NCBI RefSeq assembly: GCF_014649395.1
Contig: NZ_BMSY01000003.1
Location: 620,001-684,000, forward strand
DNA from: Streptomyces aureoverticillatus
Lineage (GTDB): Bacteria; Actinomycetota; Actinomycetes; Streptomycetales; Streptomycetaceae
Reading direction: 5' to 3'
Length of the DNA: 64,000 bases
Below are positions 45,915 to 53,956 of this stretch, in pieces (position 1 is the stretch's first letter; each line of letters starts with the position of its first letter). The notes under the pieces were generated by a model. That model saw nothing but the letters and a program-made list of their open reading frames with translations, was not told the origin of the DNA and made no database searches. Both the position numbers and the translations under genes were made by a program.

Positions 45915-46305
45915 TAGGGCGATCTCGTTCATCCCCTCGCCGACGTTCAAACCGCGCGAGCACCAATCCGGTGGGGTACTCCAGGGCGGCGATCAGGTGG
46001 CGGTCGCGCTCGCCACCGAGCTGAGGGTGCCTTCGCCCGGATCTCGCCCTGGTCCGCCGATCCGTGGAACCCGGCGCGACAGCCGACGAGCGAACCTCAC
46101 CCCCTCACGAAGGCGGGCACTACCAGACGCCTCGGGGCGTCGCCCGGCTGATGGCCGGGCTGGCCGGGCCTCGAGTCAGTGAAGGTGACGTGTCTGGGGT
46201 CTTCGGGCCTTGGGGGGATACGGGACACCGGGCGGTGGAAGTCTCTAGAGTGCGTGATCGTCGGGTAGTGCGTGCAGGGTGCTGCGGCTGGTGGAGGGGG
46301 CTGTT
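45915..46305. other. Gap after tRNA-Thr with no recognised gene
   Basis: 390 bp. Open frames exist on both strands but none has a clear start, RBS or recognisable domain. It is the likely left edge of the accessory region. Confidence 0.5.
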
Positions 46306-48384
46306 GTGAGGGTCGAACTTCCGCCGGAGCCGGTGCACTTCGTCAATCGTGACGATGAGCGGGAACGCGCCTTGCGTGCCGTGACGGAATGGCGGAGCCG
46401 TGCCCGCCCGCTGGTCCTGTCGCTGAGCGGTCCTGGCGGCCTGGGAAAGACGGAGCTGGGCGCCCTGATCGCCCGTACTCTGCTGGGCCGTCACCCCTTT
46501 ACCGATGGGGTGCTGTCCGTCGACCTCGACGACTTCCGGGTCGACGGCGTGCTGGACCCCGGTGATGTGCTCTCCCAGCTGCTGGATTCGCTCGACGTGG
46601 AGCCGGACCAGGTGCGGTCTGCTTACGGGGCCCGGTGCAGGCAGTACTGGAACAGGACCTCCGGCGCGCAGCTGATCCTCCTGCTGGACAACGCGCGCTA
46701 CGCCTCCGAGGTCGTCCCCCTGCTTCCGGCGTCGGGCGACAGTGTCGTGATCGTCACGAGCCACGGTCCGCTCCACGACCTCGAAGCCGGCGCCGCGGTG
46801 GATCTGGCGCTGCCGCTGTTGGAGGAGTGGGCGGCGATGGAGCTGCTGGAGTTGATCGTCGATGACCATCGGCTGGGCGCCGAGCCGGAGGCGGCGCGGG
46901 CTGTGGTCCGGTTGTGCGACGGTCTCCCCGCGGCGCTGCACGTGGCGGGCCGATGGGTGCGCACACACCGGGTGCGTCCGCTCTCCCGCGTCCTCGCCGA
47001 TCTCCAGGCCGAGTTGGACGAGAAGGGCGTGACCGGCGTGGAGCACATCTGGGACCGGGCCTACGCCGATCTGTCCCGCCCTGCGGCCCTGCTCTATCGG
47101 CTGCTGGCGCACCATCCCGGCGGGACGTTCACGCTCCCCTCCGCCACCGCGTTGTCGGGGCTGGGGCCGGAAGCCTGCCAGGACGCCCTGGAGGAGCTGG
47201 ACCGGGCCGGGTTACTGGACCTGCGTCTGCTGCCGCTGACGGAGGCCGGCCAGATGAGGCTGCCGGGGCCACAGCGCGCGCACGCCCTGCGCCGGTCCCG
47301 CCGGGAGACGGGGGATGGGGAGGTGGCGGACGGGGAAGCGGCGGACGGGGAAGCGGCGGACGGGTATGCGGCGGCCGGGGACGTGGCTGAGGCGCAGGTG
47401 AGGCTGGTGCGCTGGTTCGTACGGCAGGCTCAGCTGGCCGACCGGTTCGCCGCCGGCCGTCGGCTGACCGTCGTGGATCTCTTCGAACCCGTTCCCGGTG
47501 CGCCGGACATTCCCCTGGAGGACCCGGAATCGGCCGCGGACGACAGGGCGCGGGCTGAACGTGCCGAACGCGCGGCGCGCTGGCTGGACGAGGAACGTCA
47601 TGTGCTGTTCGCGTGCGCGCGCCTGGCCCACGGTCGTGAAATGGACACCGAGGTCGTGGCCCTGTCCGAGCCCGTGTGGACCCATGCCCTGGACCGTCCC
47701 CACCAGTCCGAGGTGGTCGAGGTCTTCCGGCGCGCCGTCGACTCGGCGGTGCGGCACGGGGGGAACGCGGGGTGGCTGGTGCGCACGCGCTGCCAGTTGG
47801 CCAGGCCGCTGTGGGAGTCGGAGGAGCTGAGCGGGGCCCAGGACCAGATCGACAGCGCGATGTCAGCCTGTGAATTGCTGGGGGGCTCCGAACGGGACCG
47901 CAAACTCGCCGCGTCGGCCGTCGAGCACCGCGGCATGCTCAAGGGCGCACGGGGTCAATGGAGTGCCGCCCTGGCCGACTTCGCGACCGCACGCGACATG
48001 CACCGGGCGATCCCCAACCCCTACGGCGTCCTGCTCCAGACGTATCGAATGGGAGAGGCGAGCGCGAAGACGGGTGACCTTGGGGCCGCGCATCGTCTGC
48101 TGTCCGAGGCGCACACCGGGTTCGTGGAGAAGGAGCGCGAGCGGTTGATCGGACGCTCGGCGTTCGCCCTCGCCGGTGTCCTGCACCGCCTCGGCCGGAC
48201 GGACGAGGCCCGTGAGCTGTACGAGAAGTCGCTCGGGCGTGCCGACAGGCGCCGCTCGGGCTTCGATCTGGCACGCGTCCACGACGCGCTCGCGGACCTG
48301 GACACGGCCGAGGGACGCCTGACGGAGGCCGAGGAGCACCGTGCGGCGGCCCGGAGCCTGCGACGGCGCAACGGCCTGATCTAG
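46306..48384 (+). CDS. STAND NTPase: NB-ARC domain with TPR repeats
   Basis: 692 residues from a GTG with GGAGGGGG seven bases before it. P-loop GPGGLGKTE (about residue 42), Walker B LILLLDNAR (about 125), and GLPAALHVAGRW (the NB-ARC GLPLA motif). Residues about 250-340 are a winged-helix region and 460-690 are TPR helices (GAHRLLSEAH; RLGRTDEARELYEKS). This is the rear half of an AfsR-type regulator without the DNA-binding front, so it is probably a signalling ATPase. Codon 303 is TTA, the bldA-dependent Leu codon. Repeats encode ADGEAADGEA near residue 345. Confidence 0.85.
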   Translation: MRVELPPEPVHFVNRDDERERALRAVTEWRSRARPLVLSLSGPGGLGKTELGALIARTLLGRHPFTDGVLSVDLDDFRVDGVLDPGDVLSQLLDSLDVEPDQVRSAYGARCRQYWNRTSGAQLILLLDNARYASEVVPLLPASGDSVVIVTSHGPLHDLEAGAAVDLALPLLEEWAAMELLELIVDDHRLGAEPEAARAVVRLCDGLPAALHVAGRWVRTHRVRPLSRVLADLQAELDEKGVTGVEHIWDRAYADLSRPAALLYRLLAHHPGGTFTLPSATALSGLGPEACQDALEELDRAGLLDLRLLPLTEAGQMRLPGPQRAHALRRSRRETGDGEVADGEAADGEAADGYAAAGDVAEAQVRLVRWFVRQAQLADRFAAGRRLTVVDLFEPVPGAPDIPLEDPESAADDRARAERAERAARWLDEERHVLFACARLAHGREMDTEVVALSEPVWTHALDRPHQSEVVEVFRRAVDSAVRHGGNAGWLVRTRCQLARPLWESEELSGAQDQIDSAMSACELLGGSERDRKLAASAVEHRGMLKGARGQWSAALADFATARDMHRAIPNPYGVLLQTYRMGEASAKTGDLGAAHRLLSEAHTGFVEKERERLIGRSAFALAGVLHRLGRTDEARELYEKSLGRADRRRSGFDLARVHDALADLDTAEGRLTEAEEHRAAARSLRRRNGLI

Positions 48385-48453
48385 ATCACCTGCGTTGCTG
48401 AGGGCCCGGTCTAGATCACCTGCGTTGCTGAGGGCCCGGTCTAGATCACCTGC
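48381..48453. repeat. 30-bp tandem repeat holding the stop codons of two convergent genes
   Basis: Units start at 48381 and 48411, with a partial unit at 48441. Each begins CTAGATCACC. TCTAGA gives a TAG on both strands, so the plus-strand gene stops at the first unit and the minus-strand gene at the third. Confidence 0.9.
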
Positions 48454-50330
48454 CTCGCCTCGGTGTCCGTGGCCGGGCGGAGGATGATCCGGAAAGTCCG
48501 CTCTCCGATGAGGCAGTTCAGTACGGTGCGGCTGTCCGGGGCGGGCCGCGGGGAGACCAGCCGGGCGTGCGCGGCCGACAGCGCGAGGGCCGGGTCGATC
48601 CGTACGATCCGGTCTCCTTCGGAGCGGGGTTCGACCTGGACGGTGTACGTCCGCTCATGACCACGGACTCTGAGCAGGCCCGTGCCGGACGGCAGCCCGC
48701 CGGACGGCAGCAGCGCCGCGGCCGAGCGGCAGCCCGGGTAGGCGGACAGGGCGTGCCGTGTCCACCCGCCGGCGGTCCAGGCCAGGTCCACGGGGGCGGC
48801 GGACGCCGGGAGCGGACGCCGGTACAACAGGCCCGCGGAACGGGCGAGTCGCTCGTCCGCCGCACCGTGCTCCACGGCCAGATGGTGGCCGGGCGGGCCG
48901 GTGCCGGCCGGGTGTCGGGTGATCCGGACGCCGGCCGCGGTCGTGTCCGCATGGACGTCGAACGCCGTGGGGACACGCACGGCGGGCGCGGGAGAGGGCA
49001 GCAGCCGGGGTGGGACCCCGTGGGCTGGCGGCGCGAGACCGAGCAGGGCGTAGACCTCGGTGCGCAGGAGGCCCGCGGCCACACCGTGGGGTGCGAACGC
49101 TGCCTGAGCGGCGGCGCGCCCGGGGCCCGGACAGTACGCCCGCAGCGCGTCGGCGAGATCCTCGGCGCGTCCCAACCGCGGTACCCGGTCGAGGAGTACG
49201 TGCATCGGGCTGCCGGGGATCAGCTCGCCGCCTTGGTGGACGCTCACGACGGGGCGGTCCTGGGCCGCGCAGTAGTACAGGGCGGCCGATCCGTGGTCGG
49301 TGACCAGGGCGTCGGCGGCGATCAGGACGGAGGCCCACTCCTCGTACGGATCCGGCAGGATCATTCCCGCGTCGAGGGCCGGTGCCAGGCGTTCGGTCAG
49401 CTCGTACGTCCCGAGCAGGCTGCGCTCGTTGGGGTGGACCACGAGCGCCAACTGATATTCGTCGTACGGGAGTTGGGCCGCAAGCCGGGCGGGCAGGCCG
49501 GGGTGTCGCCGGATGAGGGACTCGGGCCCCCAGGTGGAGGCCAGGACCAGCAGCTTGCGGGCGCCGGTGCCCAACTCCGCCCGGTAGCGGTCGCGCAGGG
49601 ACGTCGAGGCGAGGACGCGTTCCAGAGTGAGATCGCCGATCACCTTCGCGCGCCGGGCGGCCCCCGGATTCGTGGCGGCGAGCCGGGCGACCTGATCGGG
49701 ATGGGCCAGGGCGTGCAGTGCCGTCGGAGCGTGTCCGTGGGCCGTTCGCAGGTACTCCGGGTCGAGGCCGGACGCCGAGTCGGCCGAACCCTCGCCGGGG
49801 ATCGTCTTGTTGAAGCCCGCGCCGTGCGGCAGGAGGACGTGCGGGCCGCGCAGCAGCTTCAGGTCGCCCTTCGGGCTAGCGGCGACGACCAGGTCGTGGG
49901 TGCGATCGCACGCTTCGCTCCACGGCACCGTGCGGCCGCCGAGGGCTTCGATCGTGGAGAGCGCGTCGGTGCCGAAGTCCGAGCCGGGGACGAGGGTGAA
50001 CAGGCGGGTGATCCGGTCGTCACCGGAGAATATGGGGAGAACGTCGAGCAGGCGGTACAGCGCCACCGCCGACCGAGCCGCGAACAGAACCGTGCGCTCG
50101 TCGCTCGTCGCTCGTCGCTCGTCGCTCGTCGCCCGTCGCCCGTCGCCCGTCGCCCGTCGCCCGTCGCCCGTCGCCCGTCGCCCGTCGCCCGTCGCCCGTC
50201 GCCCGTCGCCCGTCGCCCGTCGCGTAAGTGTCCAGTTTACCGGGAACCCGCGGGCGGAATCCGCTGTTTCCGCAGGTCGGCGCAGGTTCCTTCGCGTCGT
50301 CGGGCGACATGATCCGATCCTATCGCGCAC
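48441..50330 (-). CDS. CDP-glycerol glycerophosphotransferase-like protein with heptamer tract at its 5' end
   Basis: The conserved body starts near 50104 (TVLFAARSAVALYRLLDVLP) and has HVLLPHGAGFN and ADALVTDHGSAALYYCA, which match the two active-site regions of TagF-like glycerophosphotransferases. The C-terminal 200 residues are beta-rich and unassigned. The start is uncertain. In this frame the tract at 50095-50220 is coding (RRATGDG repeats) and the first in-frame start upstream is a GTG at 50330 without RBS. The better start, ATG 50310 with TAGGAT six bases upstream, is out of frame by the present repeat number and ends at 50020. A GTG at 50066 could start a shorter form. Confidence 0.65.
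   Translation of the reverse strand: MRDRIGSCRPTTRRNLRRPAETADSARGFPVNWTLTRRATGDGRRATGDGRRATGDGRRATGDGRRATSDERRATSDERTVLFAARSAVALYRLLDVLPIFSGDDRITRLFTLVPGSDFGTDALSTIEALGGRTVPWSEACDRTHDLVVAASPKGDLKLLRGPHVLLPHGAGFNKTIPGEGSADSASGLDPEYLRTAHGHAPTALHALAHPDQVARLAATNPGAARRAKVIGDLTLERVLASTSLRDRYRAELGTGARKLLVLASTWGPESLIRRHPGLPARLAAQLPYDEYQLALVVHPNERSLLGTYELTERLAPALDAGMILPDPYEEWASVLIAADALVTDHGSAALYYCAAQDRPVVSVHQGGELIPGSPMHVLLDRVPRLGRAEDLADALRAYCPGPGRAAAQAAFAPHGVAAGLLRTEVYALLGLAPPAHGVPPRLLPSPAPAVRVPTAFDVHADTTAAGVRITRHPAGTGPPGHHLAVEHGAADERLARSAGLLYRRPLPASAAPVDLAWTAGGWTRHALSAYPGCRSAAALLPSGGLPSGTGLLRVRGHERTYTVQVEPRSEGDRIVRIDPALALSAAHARLVSPRPAPDSRTVLNCLIGERTFRIILRPATDTEARQVI
50095..50220. repeat. Heptanucleotide tandem repeat, 18 units
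   Basis: Five units of CGCTCGT (50095-50129) followed by thirteen of CGCCCGT (50130-50220), all perfect. Because 7 is not a multiple of 3, each gain or loss shifts the frame. All three frames of the minus strand are free of stops and read the same seven-residue periodic peptide (RRATGDG). Confidence 0.97.
50311..50322 (-). promoter_or_regulatory. -10 element for a leaderless start at ATG 50310
   Basis: On the minus strand TAGGAT is followed by CGGATC and the ATG at 50310. Upstream, GGCGAC lies near -35 (weak). Confidence 0.4.
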
Positions 50331-50400
50331 TGTTCGACGGTCGCCGAGAGTGATCCGTGCCGCACATTCGGCAAGGGCGGTATGGCATGCCGCGGCCGGT

Positions 50401-50446
50401 CGCGAGGATGGCCGCATGAGTGACGCGAGGATGGCCGCATGAGTGA
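50401..50446. repeat. 23-bp tandem duplication of a start-codon region
   Basis: Two perfect 23-bp copies (50401-50423 and 50424-50446), each with GGATGGCCGCATGAGTGA. The first copy makes a mini-ORF (MSDARMAA) whose TGA overlaps the ATG of the next gene. Confidence 0.9.
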
Positions 50447-50894
50447 CTGGGGAATCGCACTGATCGCCGCGGGATCGGCGATCGCGGGCAGTGTCGTCAC
50501 CGGCTGGTACGCCCGCAGCTCCGGCCTCCGGCAGGCAGCAGCGGCACGCCACGCGGGCGACCGCCAGGCGGACGCGCTTCTCGAATCGGTACGCATGACC
50601 CTCCGCGCCGAGTCCGGCCACCGCGAGTTCGCCCTCCGCCGCCAGACGTACGCGGAGTTCCTCGGAGCGGCGGAGGCCAGGATCCTCACCGAGCGGAACG
50701 GGCGGGGCCAGGCCGACGACGACGTTCTGCTGCAACGCACTCTGGGCGGGGTGCTCCTGGAAGGCCCGCCGGATGCCGCCGCCGCGGCGCAGCACCTCGT
50801 CGACTGTCTGCGACGCCATGAGCGGCCGGACGAACTCAAGCGCGCGAAGCTGGCCTTCGTCTCGGTGGCGCAGGAGTGCTGCCGGTCCCGGTGA
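50439..50894 (+). CDS. Small membrane-anchored helical protein
   Basis: 151 residues. An N-terminal membrane helix (WGIALIAAGSAIAGSVVTGWY) is followed by a charged helical body (RQTYAEFLGAAEARILTERN). This layout is common among streptomycete hypothetical proteins. It is divergent from the heptamer-tract gene, with about 100 bp between starts. Its ATG overlaps the stop of a duplicated 8-codon leader. Function unknown. Confidence 0.7.
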   Translation: MSDWGIALIAAGSAIAGSVVTGWYARSSGLRQAAAARHAGDRQADALLESVRMTLRAESGHREFALRRQTYAEFLGAAEARILTERNGRGQADDDVLLQRTLGGVLLEGPPDAAAAAQHLVDCLRRHERPDELKRAKLAFVSVAQECCRSR

Positions 50895-50921
50895 CCCTTC
50901 CCGGCGGCCGGCTGGTTCTGC

Positions 50922-51323
50922 TCAGCTGGTTCGGGTGCTCTGCTCAGGGTTGTTGGCTGTTCGGATCGCTGCCGTGATGCGGTCCACGTCGCCTCGTTCC
51001 GCCGGGGGCAGCGGGGCGTTCACCGAGGTGCGGAGGCGGGTCGCCGTGGTCAGGAGGCGGGCCGCCCGGGTCGGAGTTCCGGAGAGGAGGTGGGCGCCTG
51101 CCAGGCCCTCCAGGGACAGGGCCATCGCCCGGGGGTCGCCCGTGGCGCGGGCCGCGGCCAGGCCCTCTGTGTGGAGGCGCAGCGCCGACTGCGCGTCGCC
51201 GCGCTGTTCGGCTACGAAACCGAGTTCCGCGAGGAGGACGCCGACCGAAAGCCGTCCGAATGCCCACCGAATGCCCACCGAATGCGACCGAATGCCCGGC
51301 GAACGCCCGCCGAAAGGCCCCAC
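50922..51323 (-). pseudogene. 3' remnant of an AfsR/SARP-type regulator (TPR end)
   Basis: The C-terminal 95 residues ([48 protein letters not shown]) match the end of SARP/AfsR regulators with TPR domains. Nothing of the DNA-binding, BTAD or NB-ARC parts remains. The 5' side breaks off into an 11-bp repeat (CCGAATGCCCA words, 51256-51300). The frame has an ATG-like start at 51323, but that part is repeat-derived. Confidence 0.6.
51256..51300. repeat. Imperfect 10-12-bp tandem repeats at the break point of the SARP remnant
   Basis: CCGAATGCCCA twice, then CCGAATGCGA, CCGAATGCCCGG and weaker copies to about 51318. Confidence 0.7.
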
Positions 51324-51373
51324 CCGCAGAGTCGTTCTCGTACCGATCGACGACTCACCAAGTGGAGCTGGAC

Positions 51374-52054
51374 ATGAGCAAGTTGGCAGGTAAGACCGCC
51401 GTCGTCACCGGCGGTACGCACGGCATGGGGCTCGCCATCGTCAAGGGGCTGCTCGACGGCGGCGCCGAGGTCGTCCTCACGGGGCGCAACGATCGTCCTC
51501 ACGGGGCGCAACGAGAAGACTCTGGAGGAGGCGCGTACCGAACTGAAGGGGCGCGCGGCGCGCGTCGTGCGTTCCGACGCGGCGAGCATGGCCGACATCG
51601 CGGGCCTGGCCGACCTGGCGCGGGACCGGCTGGGCCGGATCGACCACGTCTTCGTGAACCACGGCATCGCGGAGTTCGCCGAGCTCGCCGAGGTCACCGA
51701 GGAGTCCTGGGACCGGCAGTTCGCGATCAACACGAAGGGGTCGTTCTTCACGATGCAGCGGCTCGCTCCGCTGATCAACGACGGCGGGTCGGTGGTGTTC
51801 ACGACGGTCGTGAACGACGTCGTCTTCCCCGGGCTGAGCGCGTACTCCGCCTCCAAGGAGGCGATGCGGGCCTTCGCCCACGTCCTCGCCGTGGAGCTGT
51901 TGCCGCGCGGGATCCGGGTGAACTGGGGCGCAACGGGACCGTCGACGAGGTCGCCGCGGCCGCGCTGTTCCTCGCCGCCGACGCGACGTTCACGACGAAC
52001 GTCGAGCTGGCGGTGGACGGCGGGTTCGCGCAGGGGCTGCCCGTCGGCCACTGA
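51374..52054 (+). pseudogene. Short-chain dehydrogenase/reductase broken by a 22-bp duplication and a deletion
   Basis: The N-terminus is a normal [21 protein letters not shown] with the TGxxxGxG cofactor motif. A perfect 22-bp duplication at 51471-51514 then shifts the frame. The middle continues in the next frame (DHVFVNHGIAEFAELAE; SAYSASKEAMRAF with the catalytic YxxxK) up to RGIRVNWG. There, about 100 bases expected in the family are missing and the frame returns to the original one for the C-terminus (NGTVDEVAAAALFLAAD). The outer frame has no stop throughout, so it could be mistaken for an intact gene. As read it cannot make an active enzyme. Confidence 0.85.
51471..51514. repeat. 22-bp tandem duplication causing a frameshift
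   Basis: Copies 51471-51492 and 51493-51514 are identical. Removing one copy restores the reading frame EVVLTGRNEKTLEEARTEL. Confidence 0.95.
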
Positions 52055-52177
52055 CGGCTCTCCGGTCAGGGGGCGCTCCGGCGCCCCCTGACGTCGCTCG
52101 GACGTCTGTGCCTACGATGCGCGCGTGCGGCCGGACGGCCGGTGCGGTGCGCGGGGGCGGGGAGGCGGGAGACGGCC

Positions 52178-53956
52178 ATGGGTACGGATGCGGTCATAGG
52201 TACGGGCGCGGGCGCGCACACGGGTACGGGCGCGCACACGGGTACGGGCGCGGACACGGGTACGGGCGGCGGCGTCGGTTTCGGCGTCGTCGCCGCCGCG
52301 CACCCCGACCGCCCCGCCCTCGTCGAGCCCGACGGCACCACCACCACGTACGGCGAGCTGGCCGCCCGCGTCCACCGGCTCGCGCACGCCCTGGCCGGGC
52401 TCGGGCTGCGGCCGGGGGACTGTGTCGCCGCGATGCTGCCCAACAGCCGCGCCTTCTTCGAACTGCGGCTCGCCACCGGGCGGTCGGGGCTGTACTTCAC
52501 GCCGTTCAGCCACCACTTCACCACCGCCGAGGTGACGTATGTCGTCGCCGACAGCGAGGCGAGGGTGGTGGTCGTGGACGCGTCGCTGGTGGAGGTGGCG
52601 GGGCCCGCGCTGGACGCGGCGGGGGTGCCGGAGGGGCGGCGGGTGGTGTGGGGGGCCGCCGAGCGGGTTCCCTCGGCTCGGTCCGCGTCCTCGCCGCCGC
52701 CCGCGTCCTCGCCGCCGTCCGTGCCCCCGGCTCCGTCCGTGCCCTCCGGGTGGCTCGACTACGAAGACCTCCTCGCCGCCGCCCCCGCGACCCCGCCCCC
52801 GCACCCCCGCGCCGGCGGCGTCATGCTCTACACCTCCGGGACCACCGGCCGCCCCAAGGCCGTGCGCCGGGCGCTGCCCGACGCGCCGCCCGGGCCGAAC
52901 CCGTACGAGCTGGACTTCATGGCGCGGGTCGGGGTGCGGCCGGGGCCGTACACGCAGTTGAGTGCCGCGCCGCTGTACCACGCCGCGCCCGGCCTGTTCG
53001 CGAACATGTCGATGCAGCTCGGGCACACGGTCGTGATCGCCGAGCGGCCGGGCACGGAGGAGTGGCTGGAGCTGATCCAACGGCACGGCGTCCACGTGCT
53101 GTTCGCGGTGCCGACGGTCCTGCACCGGCTGCTGCGGCTGCCCGCGGAGGTGCGTGCGCGGTACGACGTGTCGAGCCTGCGCGCGGTCGTGCACGGGGCC
53201 GCGCCCTGTCCGCCGGACGTGAAGCGGCGGGCGATCGACTGGTTCGGCCCGGTTCTGTACGAGTTCTACGCCGCCACGGAGGGCGGGGTGACCGCCGCGA
53301 GCAGCGCGGAGTGGCTGGCGCGGCCCGGCACGGTGGGGCTTCCCCTCGCGCACGTCGACGTACGGATACTGGGCGAGGACGGGACGCCGGTGCCGGCCGG
53401 GGAGACGGGCGGGGTGTACTTCCGGCCCGTCGTGCCGTTCACGTACCACAAGGACGCGGAGAAGACCCGACGGTCCATGCGGGAGGGGTACTTCACGGCC
53501 GGTGACCAGGGGTACGTCGACGAGGACGGGTGGTTGTACCTGCGGGACCGGCGCACCGACCTGATCATCTCCGGGGGCGTGAACGTGTACCCGGCGGAGG
53601 TCGAGGCCGTCCTCATCGGGCACCCGGACGTCGCGGACGTGGCCGTGGTGGGGGTGCCGGACGAGGAGTGGGGGCACCGGGTCGCCGCCGTCGTGCAGCC
53701 CGAGGCGGGCGTGCGGGGTGATGACGGGCTCGCCGCGCGGCTCGCCGAGCACTGCCGGTCGGAGCTCGCCGGGTTCAAGGTGCCCCGGGTGATCGAGTTC
53801 CGGGAGCGGGTGCCGAGGTCGGACACGGGGAAGGTGCTGCGGCGGGAGCTGCGCCTCACTTCTCCGTCGGCTCCGTCGGCTCCGCAGCCACCGTCGGCTC
53901 CGCAGCCACCGTCGGCTCCGCAGCCACCGTCGGCTCCGGAGCTTCCGTCGGCCTGA
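52178..53956 (+). CDS. AMP-forming acyl-CoA synthetase/ligase
   Basis: 592 residues from an ATG with GGGAGA before it. ANL-family motifs: LYTSGTTGRPKAV (about residue 220), YEFYAATEGG, GYFTAGDQGYVDEDGWLYLRD, and RSDTGKVLRREL with the catalytic Lys. It activates an unknown carboxylic acid to its CoA thioester. Both ends carry in-frame 18-bp repeats: GTGAHT units at the N-terminus (52214-52267) and PQPPSA units at the C-terminus (53881-53934). The last 101 bp overlap the 3' end of the convergent TetR gene. Confidence 0.88.
   Translation: MGTDAVIGTGAGAHTGTGAHTGTGADTGTGGGVGFGVVAAAHPDRPALVEPDGTTTTYGELAARVHRLAHALAGLGLRPGDCVAAMLPNSRAFFELRLATGRSGLYFTPFSHHFTTAEVTYVVADSEARVVVVDASLVEVAGPALDAAGVPEGRRVVWGAAERVPSARSASSPPPASSPPSVPPAPSVPSGWLDYEDLLAAAPATPPPHPRAGGVMLYTSGTTGRPKAVRRALPDAPPGPNPYELDFMARVGVRPGPYTQLSAAPLYHAAPGLFANMSMQLGHTVVIAERPGTEEWLELIQRHGVHVLFAVPTVLHRLLRLPAEVRARYDVSSLRAVVHGAAPCPPDVKRRAIDWFGPVLYEFYAATEGGVTAASSAEWLARPGTVGLPLAHVDVRILGEDGTPVPAGETGGVYFRPVVPFTYHKDAEKTRRSMREGYFTAGDQGYVDEDGWLYLRDRRTDLIISGGVNVYPAEVEAVLIGHPDVADVAVVGVPDEEWGHRVAAVVQPEAGVRGDDGLAARLAEHCRSELAGFKVPRVIEFRERVPRSDTGKVLRRELRLTSPSAPSAPQPPSAPQPPSAPQPPSAPELPSA
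52214..52267 (+). repeat. Three 18-bp repeats near the ligase start
   Basis: GCGCACACGGGTACGGGC twice, and a third copy with one change; each codes Ala-His/Asp-Thr-Gly-Thr-Gly. Confidence 0.85.

Noticed and set aside
50095..50220. CRISPR array
   Set aside because: Units are 7 bp with no spacers; it is a simple tandem repeat.
51260..52054. Intact 264-codon protein
   Set aside because: The middle third is out of frame relative to the SDR family; the open frame is accidental in GC-rich DNA.
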